This document shows positions 45,264-54,666 of a stretch of DNA of 64,000 nucleotides, piece after piece (position 1 is the first letter of the stretch; every line of letters begins with the position of its first letter). The notes below the pieces were generated by a model that was given only the letters and a program-made list of their open reading frames with translations, did not search any database and was not told the DNA's origin. The translations under genes were made by a program, and so were the position numbers. The DNA is from Lacrimispora xylanisolvens (lineage in GTDB: Bacteria > Bacillota > Clostridia > Lachnospirales > Lachnospiraceae), in contig CP070896.1 in assembly GCA_017084465.1 (NCBI GenBank), forward strand, positions 124,001 through 188,000. The letters run 5' to 3'.

Positions 45264-47081
45264 ATGTGTGGAATTATAGGATATACAGGACCTTTGGACT
45301 CAAAGAAAATATTGCTGGAAGGACTCTCACAACTGGAATACCGTGGATATGACAGTGCAGGAATTGCTCTTTGTATGGAAAATTCCAGGATTCAGCTGGT
45401 ACGTCATACCGGAAAAGTTTCTAATCTGAAAAAGGGCTGTGAGGATATAAGCCAGGTATCTCACTGTGGACTTGGACACACCAGATGGGCAACCCACGGT
45501 GGTGTCACTACAGAAAACACTCATCCTCACAAAGCAGGACGGGTAATACTGGTTCACAATGGCATTATTGAAAACTATCATCAGCTCACCAATGACTTTC
45601 ATCTGGAAGGAAAGCTTCTCTCTGAAACAGACAGCGAAGTGGCAGCCTGGGTCCTTGAAAGTCTTTATGACGGAAATCCAGCAGAAGCAATAGCAAAGCT
45701 GGTTACCCATTTAAAAGGTTCTTACAGCTTCTGTATGATGTTTGAAGATCATCCGGGGGAAATCTATGCAATCCGGAATGTAAGTCCTCTTGTGGCTGCA
45801 TATACCCACTCAGGATCCTTTGTAGCATCGGATCTGACAGCTCTGATTCCTTATACCAGACAATATTTTGTGGTACCTGAGGATCACATTTTAAGACTCA
45901 CCTCCTACAAAGTCCATTTATATGACCTGGACTTAAAGGAGCAGGAGCCGGAAATTCTGGAAGTAAACTGGAATATGGATGCTGCCATGAAAAATGGTTT
46001 CCCTCATTTCATGCTGAAAGAAATTCACGAACAGCCAGATGCGTTAAAAAACACCATACTCCCCCGTCTGGCAAAGGGGTTGCCCGATTTTACCGATGAC
46101 CAGATACCTGACTATGTATTTAAGGATTGTAATCAGGTTCAGATTGTGGCCTGCGGGACTGCCATGCATGCCGGTATGGCTGCAAGAGCCTTAATGGAAC
46201 CTCTTCTTCGAATTCCGGTCACAGTATCCATTGCATCGGAATTCCGGTATGAAGATCCACTGGTTGATGACAAAACTCTGGTTATTATTATCTCCCAATC
46301 CGGTGAGACCATCGATACTCTGGCAGCTCTTCGTCTGGCTAAAAGCTATGGTTCCAAAACCCTTTCAGTCGTTAATGTAAAAGGCTCTACCATTGCAAGA
46401 GAAAGCGATTTTGTACTCTATACCCACGCAGGCCCTGAAATTGCAGTGGCCAGCACAAAAGCTTATTCCGTTCAGCTGGCTGCCCTCTATATGGTTTGCT
46501 GCCGTATGGCCCTTGTAAGGGAAAAATACAGCGTAGCTGAAGCTGAGGACTTCATGAAGAAGCTCCTTGACTCCATTCCCGCCATGGAAGCCATGATAGA
46601 AAAAAGGGATATGGTGAAAGCACTGGTAACCCATTTAATCAATAAGCCGGATGCCTTTTTCATTGGCCGGGGACTTGATTACGCATTCTCTCTTGAGGGA
46701 GCATTAAAATTAAAGGAAATTTCTTATATTCATGCGGAGGCCTACGCTGCCGGCGAATTAAAACACGGTACTATCGCTCTTATTACACAGGAGGTGCCTG
46801 TGATTGCCATCGCAACCCAGGAAAATGTCTTTTTAAAGACCATGTCCAATATCAGGGAAGTAAAAGCAAGAGGGGCCTTTGTAATTCTGCTTACAAAGGA
46901 AAGTATGAATGTCGAGCCCGGCATCGCAGATATCCAGATTAATATTCCGGATATCGGGGATCGTTTCACGGTATTTCCCATTGCAGTGGTTTTACAGCTC
47001 ATTGCTTATTATGCATCTGTAGGGAAAAATTTAGATGTGGATCAGCCCAGGAACCTGGCCAAATCCGTGACTGTAGAATAG
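45264..47081 (+). CDS. glmS: Glutamine-fructose-6-phosphate aminotransferase
   Basis: 605 residues. Catalytic Cys2 in MCGIIGYTG, glutaminase domain (about 1-235), two SIS isomerase domains (IVACGTAMHAGMAARALME, ISQSGETIDTLAALR) and the C-terminal DQPRNLAKSVTVE. Makes GlcN6P, the ligand of the ribozyme upstream. AAAAGGAG site. Confidence 0.98.
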   Translation: MCGIIGYTGPLDSKKILLEGLSQLEYRGYDSAGIALCMENSRIQLVRHTGKVSNLKKGCEDISQVSHCGLGHTRWATHGGVTTENTHPHKAGRVILVHNGIIENYHQLTNDFHLEGKLLSETDSEVAAWVLESLYDGNPAEAIAKLVTHLKGSYSFCMMFEDHPGEIYAIRNVSPLVAAYTHSGSFVASDLTALIPYTRQYFVVPEDHILRLTSYKVHLYDLDLKEQEPEILEVNWNMDAAMKNGFPHFMLKEIHEQPDALKNTILPRLAKGLPDFTDDQIPDYVFKDCNQVQIVACGTAMHAGMAARALMEPLLRIPVTVSIASEFRYEDPLVDDKTLVIIISQSGETIDTLAALRLAKSYGSKTLSVVNVKGSTIARESDFVLYTHAGPEIAVASTKAYSVQLAALYMVCCRMALVREKYSVAEAEDFMKKLLDSIPAMEAMIEKRDMVKALVTHLINKPDAFFIGRGLDYAFSLEGALKLKEISYIHAEAYAAGELKHGTIALITQEVPVIAIATQENVFLKTMSNIREVKARGAFVILLTKESMNVEPGIADIQINIPDIGDRFTVFPIAVVLQLIAYYASVGKNLDVDQPRNLAKSVTVE

Positions 47082-47100
47082 AATTATAGAAAAAATACCA

Positions 47101-47142
47101 AAGGCTGGAATCTCCATGGACGATGGAAATTCCAGCCTTTTT
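47101..47142. terminator. Bidirectional terminator between glmS and the yhf-like cluster
   Basis: AAGGCTGGAA pairs with TTCCAGCCTT, with an inner CCAT/ATGG stem and a T6 run on the plus strand. Confidence 0.88.
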
Positions 47143-47144
47143 TC

Positions 47145-48367
47145 TTACTTTCTTTGTAAGAGATCATATAGAAATGATTCTCCATTTTGCGGTTTCTTTG
47201 TATTAAAGAAATCACAGACAGATGCGCCTACATCGGAAAGACTTTTTCTTCTACCCATATTTCTGCCAGTCACACCCTCTTTATATACCAGAAGAGGGAC
47301 ACATTCTCTCGTATGTCTGCTGTGACCAATTAAAGGATCATTACCATGGTCAGCCATTACTACAAGAATATCATCCGATGTCAGATCAGAAATCAATTCT
47401 CCAATTCCCCTGTCAGCAATCTCCAGAATCTCCTTATAGTTTTTGGTAGATTGAGAGTGACCTGCCAGATCTGTTTCCTGTACATTGGTACAGACAAACC
47501 CCTCAGTCATGGCTTTTGTTTCACGGATTGTCAGATCTATAACCTCTTTTGTAGGTACACAGGAAATGCTTAACCCATTGTCGTTTACAACAATGTCCGC
47601 CACTTTCCCAATCAAGGTACAGGAATATCCCTGGTTTGTCAGAATTGTAGGAGCCTGTACGTTCTGGTCGACTCCATATCCTAAGTGTCTGCACTGATAT
47701 CCACGCTCATAGGATTTTGATTTTACTGAGGAGATACCAATAAAGCGATTCTGCTTTACTTCCTCAGCCTGAAACAGATCCTCCATCGTATTTCCATTAC
47801 CACCAAATACAATGACACGACCAACTAAGGCAATTTCTCTCACCTTTCGGGCAATTTCGTATTCTTTCTCAAATGATATAAAATCCAGTGGAGCCGTTAC
47901 ATTGTAGCACATACCAGGATCTGCTTCCAGATTATCTGCTACTGTTACATATTGATCCACCAGAAGATATCGCAGCCCCTGATTTTCCATAATCTGAACG
48001 TCATGCCCGCTTGCCTTAAGGTGGTTTTTTTTATTTCATCCACCTTCTCCTGGAACGGATGAATCATGGGCTCTTTTGGAAGTGTCCCCATAATTTCCTG
48101 ATGTCCCATAAAAGTGTCCGCCCCAAAATGCATCAGCTGGCAGCTGCCGTAATTTGCCTCAGGAGAAAATTTCATCCGTGCACTTTCTTCCCCATACGCG
48201 TTCATCAGGCCAAGCTTTTCAAGGGTTGGAAGCTTTAAATCAGGGTAATCCTTTAAAATGCTTTTTAAAGTATTGGCTCTTTCATCCCCCGGTCTGACTC
48301 TGGCAGCATCTTCCATGGCTCCGATGCCAAATCCATCTAAAACCATAACAATAAACCTTTTTTTCAT
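47145..48367 (-). CDS. yhfW: YhfW-like phosphopentomutase-family protein (frame interrupted)
   Basis: Alkaline-phosphatase-superfamily mutase with metal-binding motifs MVLDGFGIGAMED and MADHGNDPLIGHSRHTREC. The frame breaks in a run of eight A (plus-strand T8 48025-48032); the shift gives KKNHLKASGHDVQIMENQG. About 407 residues. In DeoB enzymes the motif around the phosphorylated Thr is DTxTGHWE; here it is DTFMGHQE, so the chemistry may differ. Last gene of the yhf-like operon. Confidence 0.85.
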
Positions 48368-49521
48368 TTTTTCATCCCCATGCTGTTATAGATCCCGGCA
48401 ATATACGGTTTTTTCTCTTTTAATCCTTCTACCAATACCACATCAGACCTGGTTACAAATATCTGAAAACGGAAAGCCATTACAACAGTGTCCCCTACTG
48501 CGCACTCCTTTTCCAATCCAATATAATAATCAATATTTTCATCAGATGGAGGGGTTGCGCCCATATCTTCCGATTTTTCAAGAGATACGCCAACCAATGC
48601 ATTCTGTAAATGGGAACGCCGGTAATAACCTCCTCCATAACAATAAGCCTGACCCATAAAATTATGGGATACTTCACTTACGTATGTCACACATGGTATC
48701 TCCGGCATCATTTTTATTGCATGCATTGGTGTTGTACCAGAAAGCCCATGACCTGGTTCTCCGCAGTTACCTCCCTGCTCCTTTATTTTTTCCAAAGCAT
48801 GAATGCAGGTTCCGGAAGGAGTATCAATAACACTGCAGTTTATCCCGTTTCTGTAAAGGATTTCAACAGCCTTTTTTACTGTATTCATATTTTTGGTGGC
48901 TCTTAGATCTCCGGCAGTTTCATCATATAAAAAACAGGGGAAAGAAGTTACACCTGTAATAGTGACACTGGGATACAAACGTTTTATCCGTTCAGTAAGC
49001 GCTTCTAACTCATTCAGATGAAATCCTGCCGTCTGCCCGGAATATATCATATCTGAGTCATTGTAAACACGTAAAAGCACATTCTGAATCAATCCCAGCT
49101 TCTCGGCTGCCTCATGTATCCGCCTGATTTTCTCTTCCGAATAAACCGTAATCATCTTTGGATGGTAGGCCACAAACTCCTCAATCTGGGAGTTGGGGAT
49201 TTGCACCAGATGCCCTATATTCGCTATGGGAATCCGATGATTCATCAGGATTCTGGCTTCCTTGTAATCAACTGCCACTGCTCCTTCAAAGCCAAGCTCC
49301 ATCAGTTTTCCTGCAAGGTATGGGTTCCTTCCCACCTGCTTCAGCATAAAAAACAGCCGGATCCCTGTTTTTTTTGCTTCCTTAAGCATCAGAGCAGCAT
49401 TATCCAGAAATGTATCTACGTCTATCACATAGGAATCCGGCTGGATTAGTCCGCTTTGATGCATTTGAAAGGAAACCTCTGCTAAATCCCTGTTTCGTTT
49501 TACTGTCTGTTCTAAAAACAT
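48364..49521 (-). CDS. yhfX: YhfX-like PLP (alanine-racemase-fold) protein
   Basis: 385 residues. The N-terminal racemase-like barrel has the likely PLP Lys in RLFFMLKQVGRNPYL, and the C-terminus contains EPGHGLSGTTPMHA. Start-stop overlaps couple it to yhfW (ATGA), and it abuts yhfS without spacing. Substrate unknown; probably acts on an amino acid-like compound. Confidence 0.87.
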   Translation of the reverse strand: MFLEQTVKRNRDLAEVSFQMHQSGLIQPDSYVIDVDTFLDNAALMLKEAKKTGIRLFFMLKQVGRNPYLAGKLMELGFEGAVAVDYKEARILMNHRIPIANIGHLVQIPNSQIEEFVAYHPKMITVYSEEKIRRIHEAAEKLGLIQNVLLRVYNDSDMIYSGQTAGFHLNELEALTERIKRLYPSVTITGVTSFPCFLYDETAGDLRATKNMNTVKKAVEILYRNGINCSVIDTPSGTCIHALEKIKEQGGNCGEPGHGLSGTTPMHAIKMMPEIPCVTYVSEVSHNFMGQAYCYGGGYYRRSHLQNALVGVSLEKSEDMGATPPSDENIDYYIGLEKECAVGDTVVMAFRFQIFVTRSDVVLVEGLKEKKPYIAGIYNSMGMKK

Positions 49522-50616
49522 CTATATCACTCTTTCCGCTGCTTCTTTTAATATACGTAAAATGGTATCAGCTCCTGAACGCATGGGATTGATACGAATC
49601 ATACGCTTCTTCAGTGTTGGATCTGTACTCTGAAACGTCCCGGATATCTTGTAAAACATGGGTACGATCTCATATTTTGACTCTGCCCCTACCGGATTAG
49701 GCGCTGCTCCTAATTTTTCTGCTTCTATAAGAACTTTCTCAGCAATCTCTTCTTTAAACTCCACCAGAAGAACCTTTGACTGTGCATTTGCAAGAAACGC
49801 CTGCTTTACACAAGGTATCTCACCTGAATTCAGCCGTGTTACACATTCTTCGTTTACCTCTGCCTGTATGGCAAGAGCCACCGGCGCATATGCAAAACCA
49901 CGGAGTACTTCAAGTGCCTCGTGTCCCTGCACCTGCATACCACCGGAATAATTTTCTCTCACCAGCATTTCAATATAGGCAGACTTTCCTACGATTACGC
50001 CGACCCCCTCCGGTCCCAGAAGTTTAAAGGCTGAAAAACAGGAAAGATCGGCGCCGCACTGAATTCCAATCCGGCTGACTTTCATGACTGCATAATTGTC
50101 ATCAGTGATGACTGGCAGACTGCCGCTTTCTTTCATTGTTTTTACCACCTGCGCCATATCATAGGCATCCTCCGGTTTCTGTCTTGTATACTGGATCAGT
50201 GCACCTTTTAACCCCGGGTTCTCCTTTATTACCTGCTTTATCTTACTCAAGTCATTATAATCTGCCTCTACCGCCGTAATGTTCATCATTTTCATGGAAA
50301 CAGATGTAGTATTGTAAACGGGTGCTTTGTGAACCAGTATTTTATCACCTGGTTTTAACATACTGTGAAGTCCCATGCGAATAGCTCCAGTTCCTGCCCC
50401 TCTCACCAGAATACAGGCTTCTGCATTAAAAATATCTGCAATTACCTGTTCTGCTTTCTGAGTTATGACAGGTTTATTGATGCCTGGAATAACTCCTAAA
50501 TCTCCCTGTGTTAATATTTCATGACCTTCAAATCTTTTCGTTATGCAGTCAATGATTTTAAATTGTAGTCTGGCTGCTTCCTGAACAGATAAGCTGTTAA
50601 GTGGACTGGTATTCAT
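49522..50616 (-). CDS. yhfS: YhfS-like PLP-dependent aminotransferase-fold protein
   Basis: 364 residues. Fold type I PLP enzyme with Asp in VITDDNYAVMK and the Schiff-base Lys in CFSAFKLLGPEGVGV, and the phosphate-binding RGAGTGAIRMG. In the yhf cluster it pairs with YhfX. Transaminase, lyase and beta-elimination are all possible. Confidence 0.87.
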   Translation of the reverse strand: MNTSPLNSLSVQEAARLQFKIIDCITKRFEGHEILTQGDLGVIPGINKPVITQKAEQVIADIFNAEACILVRGAGTGAIRMGLHSMLKPGDKILVHKAPVYNTTSVSMKMMNITAVEADYNDLSKIKQVIKENPGLKGALIQYTRQKPEDAYDMAQVVKTMKESGSLPVITDDNYAVMKVSRIGIQCGADLSCFSAFKLLGPEGVGVIVGKSAYIEMLVRENYSGGMQVQGHEALEVLRGFAYAPVALAIQAEVNEECVTRLNSGEIPCVKQAFLANAQSKVLLVEFKEEIAEKVLIEAEKLGAAPNPVGAESKYEIVPMFYKISGTFQSTDPTLKKRMIRINPMRSGADTILRILKEAAERVI

Positions 50617-50617
50617 G

Positions 50618-51496
50618 TTAAGCCTCCTGTTTTAATATCCTGTTTGGATTATCAATCATCAACTGCTGGGTCTGCTCCTCAGACAATCCGTATTCCAGAA
50701 GCATGGGAAGAAATGTTTCAATCAAATATGCATAGCCTGGTCCTCCCCATTTCTTTAAATGTGACTTTCTGGTAATATCCATGGATAGCACCACCTGATC
50801 CAGATAACCTTCATTGGCAATTTGTTTTAACATCTGGGCGCGGAATGTATCCGGACAGTAATTATTTTTTCCTACCGTATCAAATCCAATATTTACGCCT
50901 TCCTTCAATACCGAAATAATGGTATCTGGATTTTGGGACAGATCCATATGCCCGATAATAATATTCTCCGGCTTTACTCCTTCGGATTTTAAATATTCTG
51001 CCTGCTCCAAAGCCATGGTCCCAAGGGTCGTATGGGTCGTGACAACTGCACCGGTTTGTACGGCTGCAAGAGCCATGGAATCAAAAACTTTCCGTTCCAT
51101 TTCAGTAAAGGTATCCTTACTGGTGCCGAATTCCCCGATTACACTTGCCTTAATTCCTGTATTTACAATCCCTTCTGAGATTTCTTTTACCGCAAGCTCC
51201 GCCAGTTCCCTGACAGACATGTTATAAACAAATTCCGGAAGAAAGGGTTCCTTATAAAACCCGGTCGCTGAAAGAATCTGTATTCCGGTGTTTTCTTCCA
51301 TCAGGCGGCAGTAATCGGAGTTTCGTCCCATACCGATATTGGTTACATCGAGGATTCTTCTTACCCCAAGCTCATAAAGTCTGCTCAGCTCTTTTTGTGA
51401 CTCCTCAAAGCAGTCCAGACGGCAGTCCTCATCATTCTTGATTCCGGATAAATCTATGGTGATGTGTTCATGCATCAGTGTATATCCTTTTTTCAT
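50618..51496 (-). CDS. php: Phosphotriesterase homology protein (Php/YhfV)
   Basis: 292 residues with amidohydrolase metal ligands HEH (LMHEHITIDL), the bridging Glu in VIGEFGTSKD (Glu in place of the carboxylated Lys of true phosphotriesterases), THTTLG, IGHMDL and LSMDITRKS. A hydrolase, perhaps a lactonase, of unknown substrate within the yhf pathway. Confidence 0.9.
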   Translation of the reverse strand: MKKGYTLMHEHITIDLSGIKNDEDCRLDCFEESQKELSRLYELGVRRILDVTNIGMGRNSDYCRLMEENTGIQILSATGFYKEPFLPEFVYNMSVRELAELAVKEISEGIVNTGIKASVIGEFGTSKDTFTEMERKVFDSMALAAVQTGAVVTTHTTLGTMALEQAEYLKSEGVKPENIIIGHMDLSQNPDTIISVLKEGVNIGFDTVGKNNYCPDTFRAQMLKQIANEGYLDQVVLSMDITRKSHLKKWGGPGYAYLIETFLPMLLEYGLSEEQTQQLMIDNPNRILKQEA

Positions 51497-51511
51497 AAGC
51501 TCCTCCTTTCT

Positions 51512-52501
51512 TTACTGCTGAAAATACATATCAAAATTCATGAAATACCGTTGAATTAATGGGGAGGGTTGATTTTGGTATGCTCTTGCCAGCTGGAACA
51601 TGTAAACGATATCCTCCGGCCTGCTTTCGCAGATAAGAACCGTGCAGCGGCCAAGCCCTTTTGAAGGAACGGTCAGTGCTGATTTTCCGCTCATATTAAC
51701 AACCCGCATCAGCCCTTTGCCAGACCGGCTCTGACATTTGGCCGTTTCTTCATCGAAATGTCCGAATATGCTGTCACCAGGAGCATTCACATCGACGGGA
51801 CCTTCCGTAGATATAACAACAGTACGGGACTTTACAACACTTTTTAAATATTCAATCAATGGTTCCCGGCTTCCATAAATGTCTGGCAGGCTATGGCTTT
51901 TTTCCGTCTCAATTATTGAGTAAGCATCTTCCTGGGGCTGAAACCTGGTTATGTCGTATCCAAACAGAGGGTTTAACAGCTTCCCCATGGTATCAAGATC
52001 TCTGGTAATGGCGCCTATGGCAGGCTGAAACCCGATTCCGTCTGTTGAAGTTCTATGATAACGGATCATTTTCTCCTGCTCGATCAAAGGAGATATAAAA
52101 CCGTAAAGATTGAGAGCGGCTGCCGGGGCAAGCACGCTGCCCCCGCCATCCGTTCCAATACCTGCATCGTTGATTCCATAAAATACATTTAAGGCAGTAC
52201 CGCTGCTGGATCCGGTCATCCAGTTTCCGGTGATGGGATTAATAAGCTGTAAATCAATTGCTCTTCCTCCTAAAGCCATCTGATCCGTAGTATGAATCAG
52301 AAATCCCCTTTCTTCCAGCCGTTCTTTTAGTTCTGCCGGTATGGCGTCTGTATTCTTAATACCCGTATACCAGACCTCACCCTGGTTCTCCAAAAAAGAA
52401 GCCGCTCTGTCAATAATACCTGGTTTTACAGTAATAACCGTATGATAGGGATCTTTCAGGGCAAGAAATGTCTTCTTTGCATAATGTTCAATCTTTTCCA
52501 T
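51512..52501 (-). CDS. Amidase-signature-like protein, apparently lacking the catalytic Lys
   Basis: 329 residues. The core TGSSSGTALNV and GIGTDGGGSVLAPAA match the amidase signature with Ser and cis-Ser. The protein is shorter than usual amidases (about 450-500), and I see no N-terminal Lys motif of the Ser-cisSer-Lys triad. Its position between yhfT and php makes it part of the cluster; I do not recall an equivalent in the E. coli yhf operon. Active amidase or binding role is open. Confidence 0.75.
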   Translation of the reverse strand: MEKIEHYAKKTFLALKDPYHTVITVKPGIIDRAASFLENQGEVWYTGIKNTDAIPAELKERLEERGFLIHTTDQMALGGRAIDLQLINPITGNWMTGSSSGTALNVFYGINDAGIGTDGGGSVLAPAAALNLYGFISPLIEQEKMIRYHRTSTDGIGFQPAIGAITRDLDTMGKLLNPLFGYDITRFQPQEDAYSIIETEKSHSLPDIYGSREPLIEYLKSVVKSRTVVISTEGPVDVNAPGDSIFGHFDEETAKCQSRSGKGLMRVVNMSGKSALTVPSKGLGRCTVLICESRPEDIVYMFQLARAYQNQPSPLIQRYFMNFDMYFQQ

Positions 52502-52510
52502 AAAACGACC

Positions 52511-53821
52511 TTACTTCGCAACAGGAACTGCGATGAGTCCAATCAGTAAAAGCAGATTCATCAGTATACCAAATACGATACATGCCACCGGACCAACAGC
52601 AAGATCTACGATTGGTTTTTTCGCTTTCTTATTTAACAGAAATGCCCCTATTACAAACAGTGCTCCAATTCCTGTGTAGCCTGAGGCAGCCACAGACATT
52701 TTTTCAGCTGCCACGATTCCTCCTGCCAGCAGAGAAACCTCAAGCACCTTATTCATGGAGGTTCTCACGTATTCACCCATGTCTTTCACGCCTGGGAAAC
52801 GATCCATGCCCTTTGCAAATATATTAATGAGATAAATTTCAGCGACCATAACTGCGAAACCAAGAATAAAAGCAACAATGGGATTGCCATGGAAAAACAA
52901 TCCAATCACAAAAACAAATGTACATCCTGCCACGCCATACACTCCAGTAACAATTGCAGTGGTAAATACAAGTGGAATAAAGCCGATTGCTCTTGCCAGA
53001 GCAGTCAGACCGGCGTTGCTGTACTCTTGTTTTGCTAACAGTGCCAGGGAAGCCGGATCACCTGCTACGATGGAAAGACTGGTTCCTGCCGCAAGAAGTC
53101 CGCCCATAATTGCAAGAAGCAGCCATTTCTTACGAATCCGGAGAATATTGCCTTCAAAGCCCTGGGTAAGTACCTCGTTGGTATTTTCAGTTCCTTTGCG
53201 CTGTGCCGCAAAAACAATCATTAGTATCATTCCTGCTAACATTGCCATGCCTTCTGCATTTAAAGTGACCTTACCAGCTCCTAGTGTAAAAACTCCAAAC
53301 TTCTTGATCAGATAATAAACCAGAATCGTTACCCCTCCAGCTGTCATACCTTTCTTAAATCCATGCTGATAAGCAATACCAATTGCAGGGAATATGGCAA
53401 ATGCCACTGTTATGTAGCCAGATACACTTCCTAAATCACTTGTAAAATTGTAAGGAAGATAACCAAAGAATTTTACTATAAATTCAAGTCCTGCCAGTAT
53501 GGCAACACCATAAACCGCTCCGATTGCTGCCGAAAGAATCATGCCGTTTCTGCTGTTGTTGCAGAAGGAACCAATCATATCTGTGGTCAGCAGTAAACAG
53601 TGAATGAGTATAATACTCGCTGCAATAGAAGTGGGAATACCAAATCCAATAACCAGTCCGAAGCTGATGGCAAAACTCATGGCTGCTAATTCTTTCCGGC
53701 TGATTTCTCCGTTAAAATACTGTCCTGCAATGGGTCGAAAACCATCATTAAATACTGCAATTCCCTGGTTAGAAAGAACAGAAGCCAATGCTCCGATTAA
53801 TGTAATTACAATATATTTCAT
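52511..53821 (-). CDS. yhfT: YhfT-like membrane transporter
   Basis: 436 residues with about eleven to twelve membrane helices. The opening NQGIAVFNDGFRPIAGQYFNGEISRKELAAM is characteristic of YhfT. Probable importer for the substrate of the yhf enzymes. Confidence 0.88.
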   Translation of the reverse strand: MKYIVITLIGALASVLSNQGIAVFNDGFRPIAGQYFNGEISRKELAAMSFAISFGLVIGFGIPTSIAASIILIHCLLLTTDMIGSFCNNSRNGMILSAAIGAVYGVAILAGLEFIVKFFGYLPYNFTSDLGSVSGYITVAFAIFPAIGIAYQHGFKKGMTAGGVTILVYYLIKKFGVFTLGAGKVTLNAEGMAMLAGMILMIVFAAQRKGTENTNEVLTQGFEGNILRIRKKWLLLAIMGGLLAAGTSLSIVAGDPASLALLAKQEYSNAGLTALARAIGFIPLVFTTAIVTGVYGVAGCTFVFVIGLFFHGNPIVAFILGFAVMVAEIYLINIFAKGMDRFPGVKDMGEYVRTSMNKVLEVSLLAGGIVAAEKMSVAASGYTGIGALFVIGAFLLNKKAKKPIVDLAVGPVACIVFGILMNLLLLIGLIAVPVAK

Positions 53822-53825
53822 ATAA

Positions 53826-54194
53826 TTATACCCCCTCTTTTTCGCAGATTGCCTTTAACAGAACCGGAAGAACCTCATCTTTATGCTGAGCTGTAAAACC
53901 GAAGGCTTTTTTCCCTTTTTCAACCTCTTCCCGGATAAATGCTTCGCTTTTAATCTGGCCCGGCATGGAAATAGTAGAACAGGCTTTAGAGCCTAACAGC
54001 GCCAGAGCCATTGCAAGGGCTCCGCCCCCTCCTGTATTACAAGCCCCCACATAATAATCATATTTCCCTTCCTTGATTCCCATGGCGCCATCCAGGTCAC
54101 CCTTAATTTCGGTCTCAGCTTTTCCATTCATCAGCTGACTCACAATTTTAGCGATTTCTTCCTTGTCAATCTGGCCCCCAACCACAATTTTCAT
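53826..54194 (-). CDS. yhfU: DUF2620 protein, YhfU-like
   Basis: 122 residues, MKIVVGGQIDKEEIAKIV, with a glycine-rich CNTGGGGALAMALALLG. Small cytosolic protein always found beside YhfT; it might be a transporter subunit (its fold resembles PTS EIIB-like or sensor domains only loosely). Function unknown. Confidence 0.85.
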   Translation of the reverse strand: MKIVVGGQIDKEEIAKIVSQLMNGKAETEIKGDLDGAMGIKEGKYDYYVGACNTGGGGALAMALALLGSKACSTISMPGQIKSEAFIREEVEKGKKAFGFTAQHKDEVLPVLLKAICEKEGV

Positions 54195-54250
54195 TTTGCT
54201 ACCTCCTTTTTTTCTCCTTTATATAAATGCGTTTTCGCATTCACACCTTA

Positions 54251-54610
54251 TTATGTAAGCAGATTACAAAGATGAACGGCTAAAAAATCCTTTTCTGATT
54301 GTGGAAACTGAATTTCGGTTTCCTGCAATAGTTCATCCCTAAGTTCCTCCGCCTGTTTGAAAACCGGCTCATCCATCACACTTTTTAAAACCTGACTGTC
54401 CAGCGGAATTTCATCCTCACCACTTAAAATTCTCTGTACTGCCATAGCAAGATGGGTAACGAACATCACCGCTTTTGATTCTTCCAAATCCGGTATTTCA
54501 GCCAGAATACGCACCACGGCTATTTTAGAGAAATTAGCTGCCTCCTTACAAATTACATGATTCTCTTCCAGAATGTTCAGACGTTTCATTAAAAGTTCAT
54601 TTAGATTCAT
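54251..54610 (-). CDS. yhfY: PRD-domain protein, YhfY-like
   Basis: 119 residues from ATG 54610 (GGGGG upstream). A single PTS-regulation-type domain with conserved His in THLAMAVQRI and VHLCNLL. No DNA-binding part, so it may modulate YhfZ. It has its own operator-like repeat 20 bp upstream. Confidence 0.82.
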   Translation of the reverse strand: MNLNELLMKRLNILEENHVICKEAANFSKIAVVRILAEIPDLEESKAVMFVTHLAMAVQRILSGEDEIPLDSQVLKSVMDEPVFKQAEELRDELLQETEIQFPQSEKDFLAVHLCNLLT

Positions 54611-54630
54611 GATTTCCCCCAAGTTTAATG

Positions 54631-54648
54631 TACATTATTTTGTATATT
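54631..54648 (-). promoter_or_regulatory. Candidate YhfZ operator upstream of yhfY
   Basis: The 18-bp sequence TACATTATTTTGTATATT is repeated exactly at 55624-55641 before yhfZ, in each case about 20 bp upstream of the start codon. Core TACA-N6-TGTA is a palindrome. Confidence 0.7.
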
Positions 54649-54666
54649 GATTAATAAAAAACCCAA

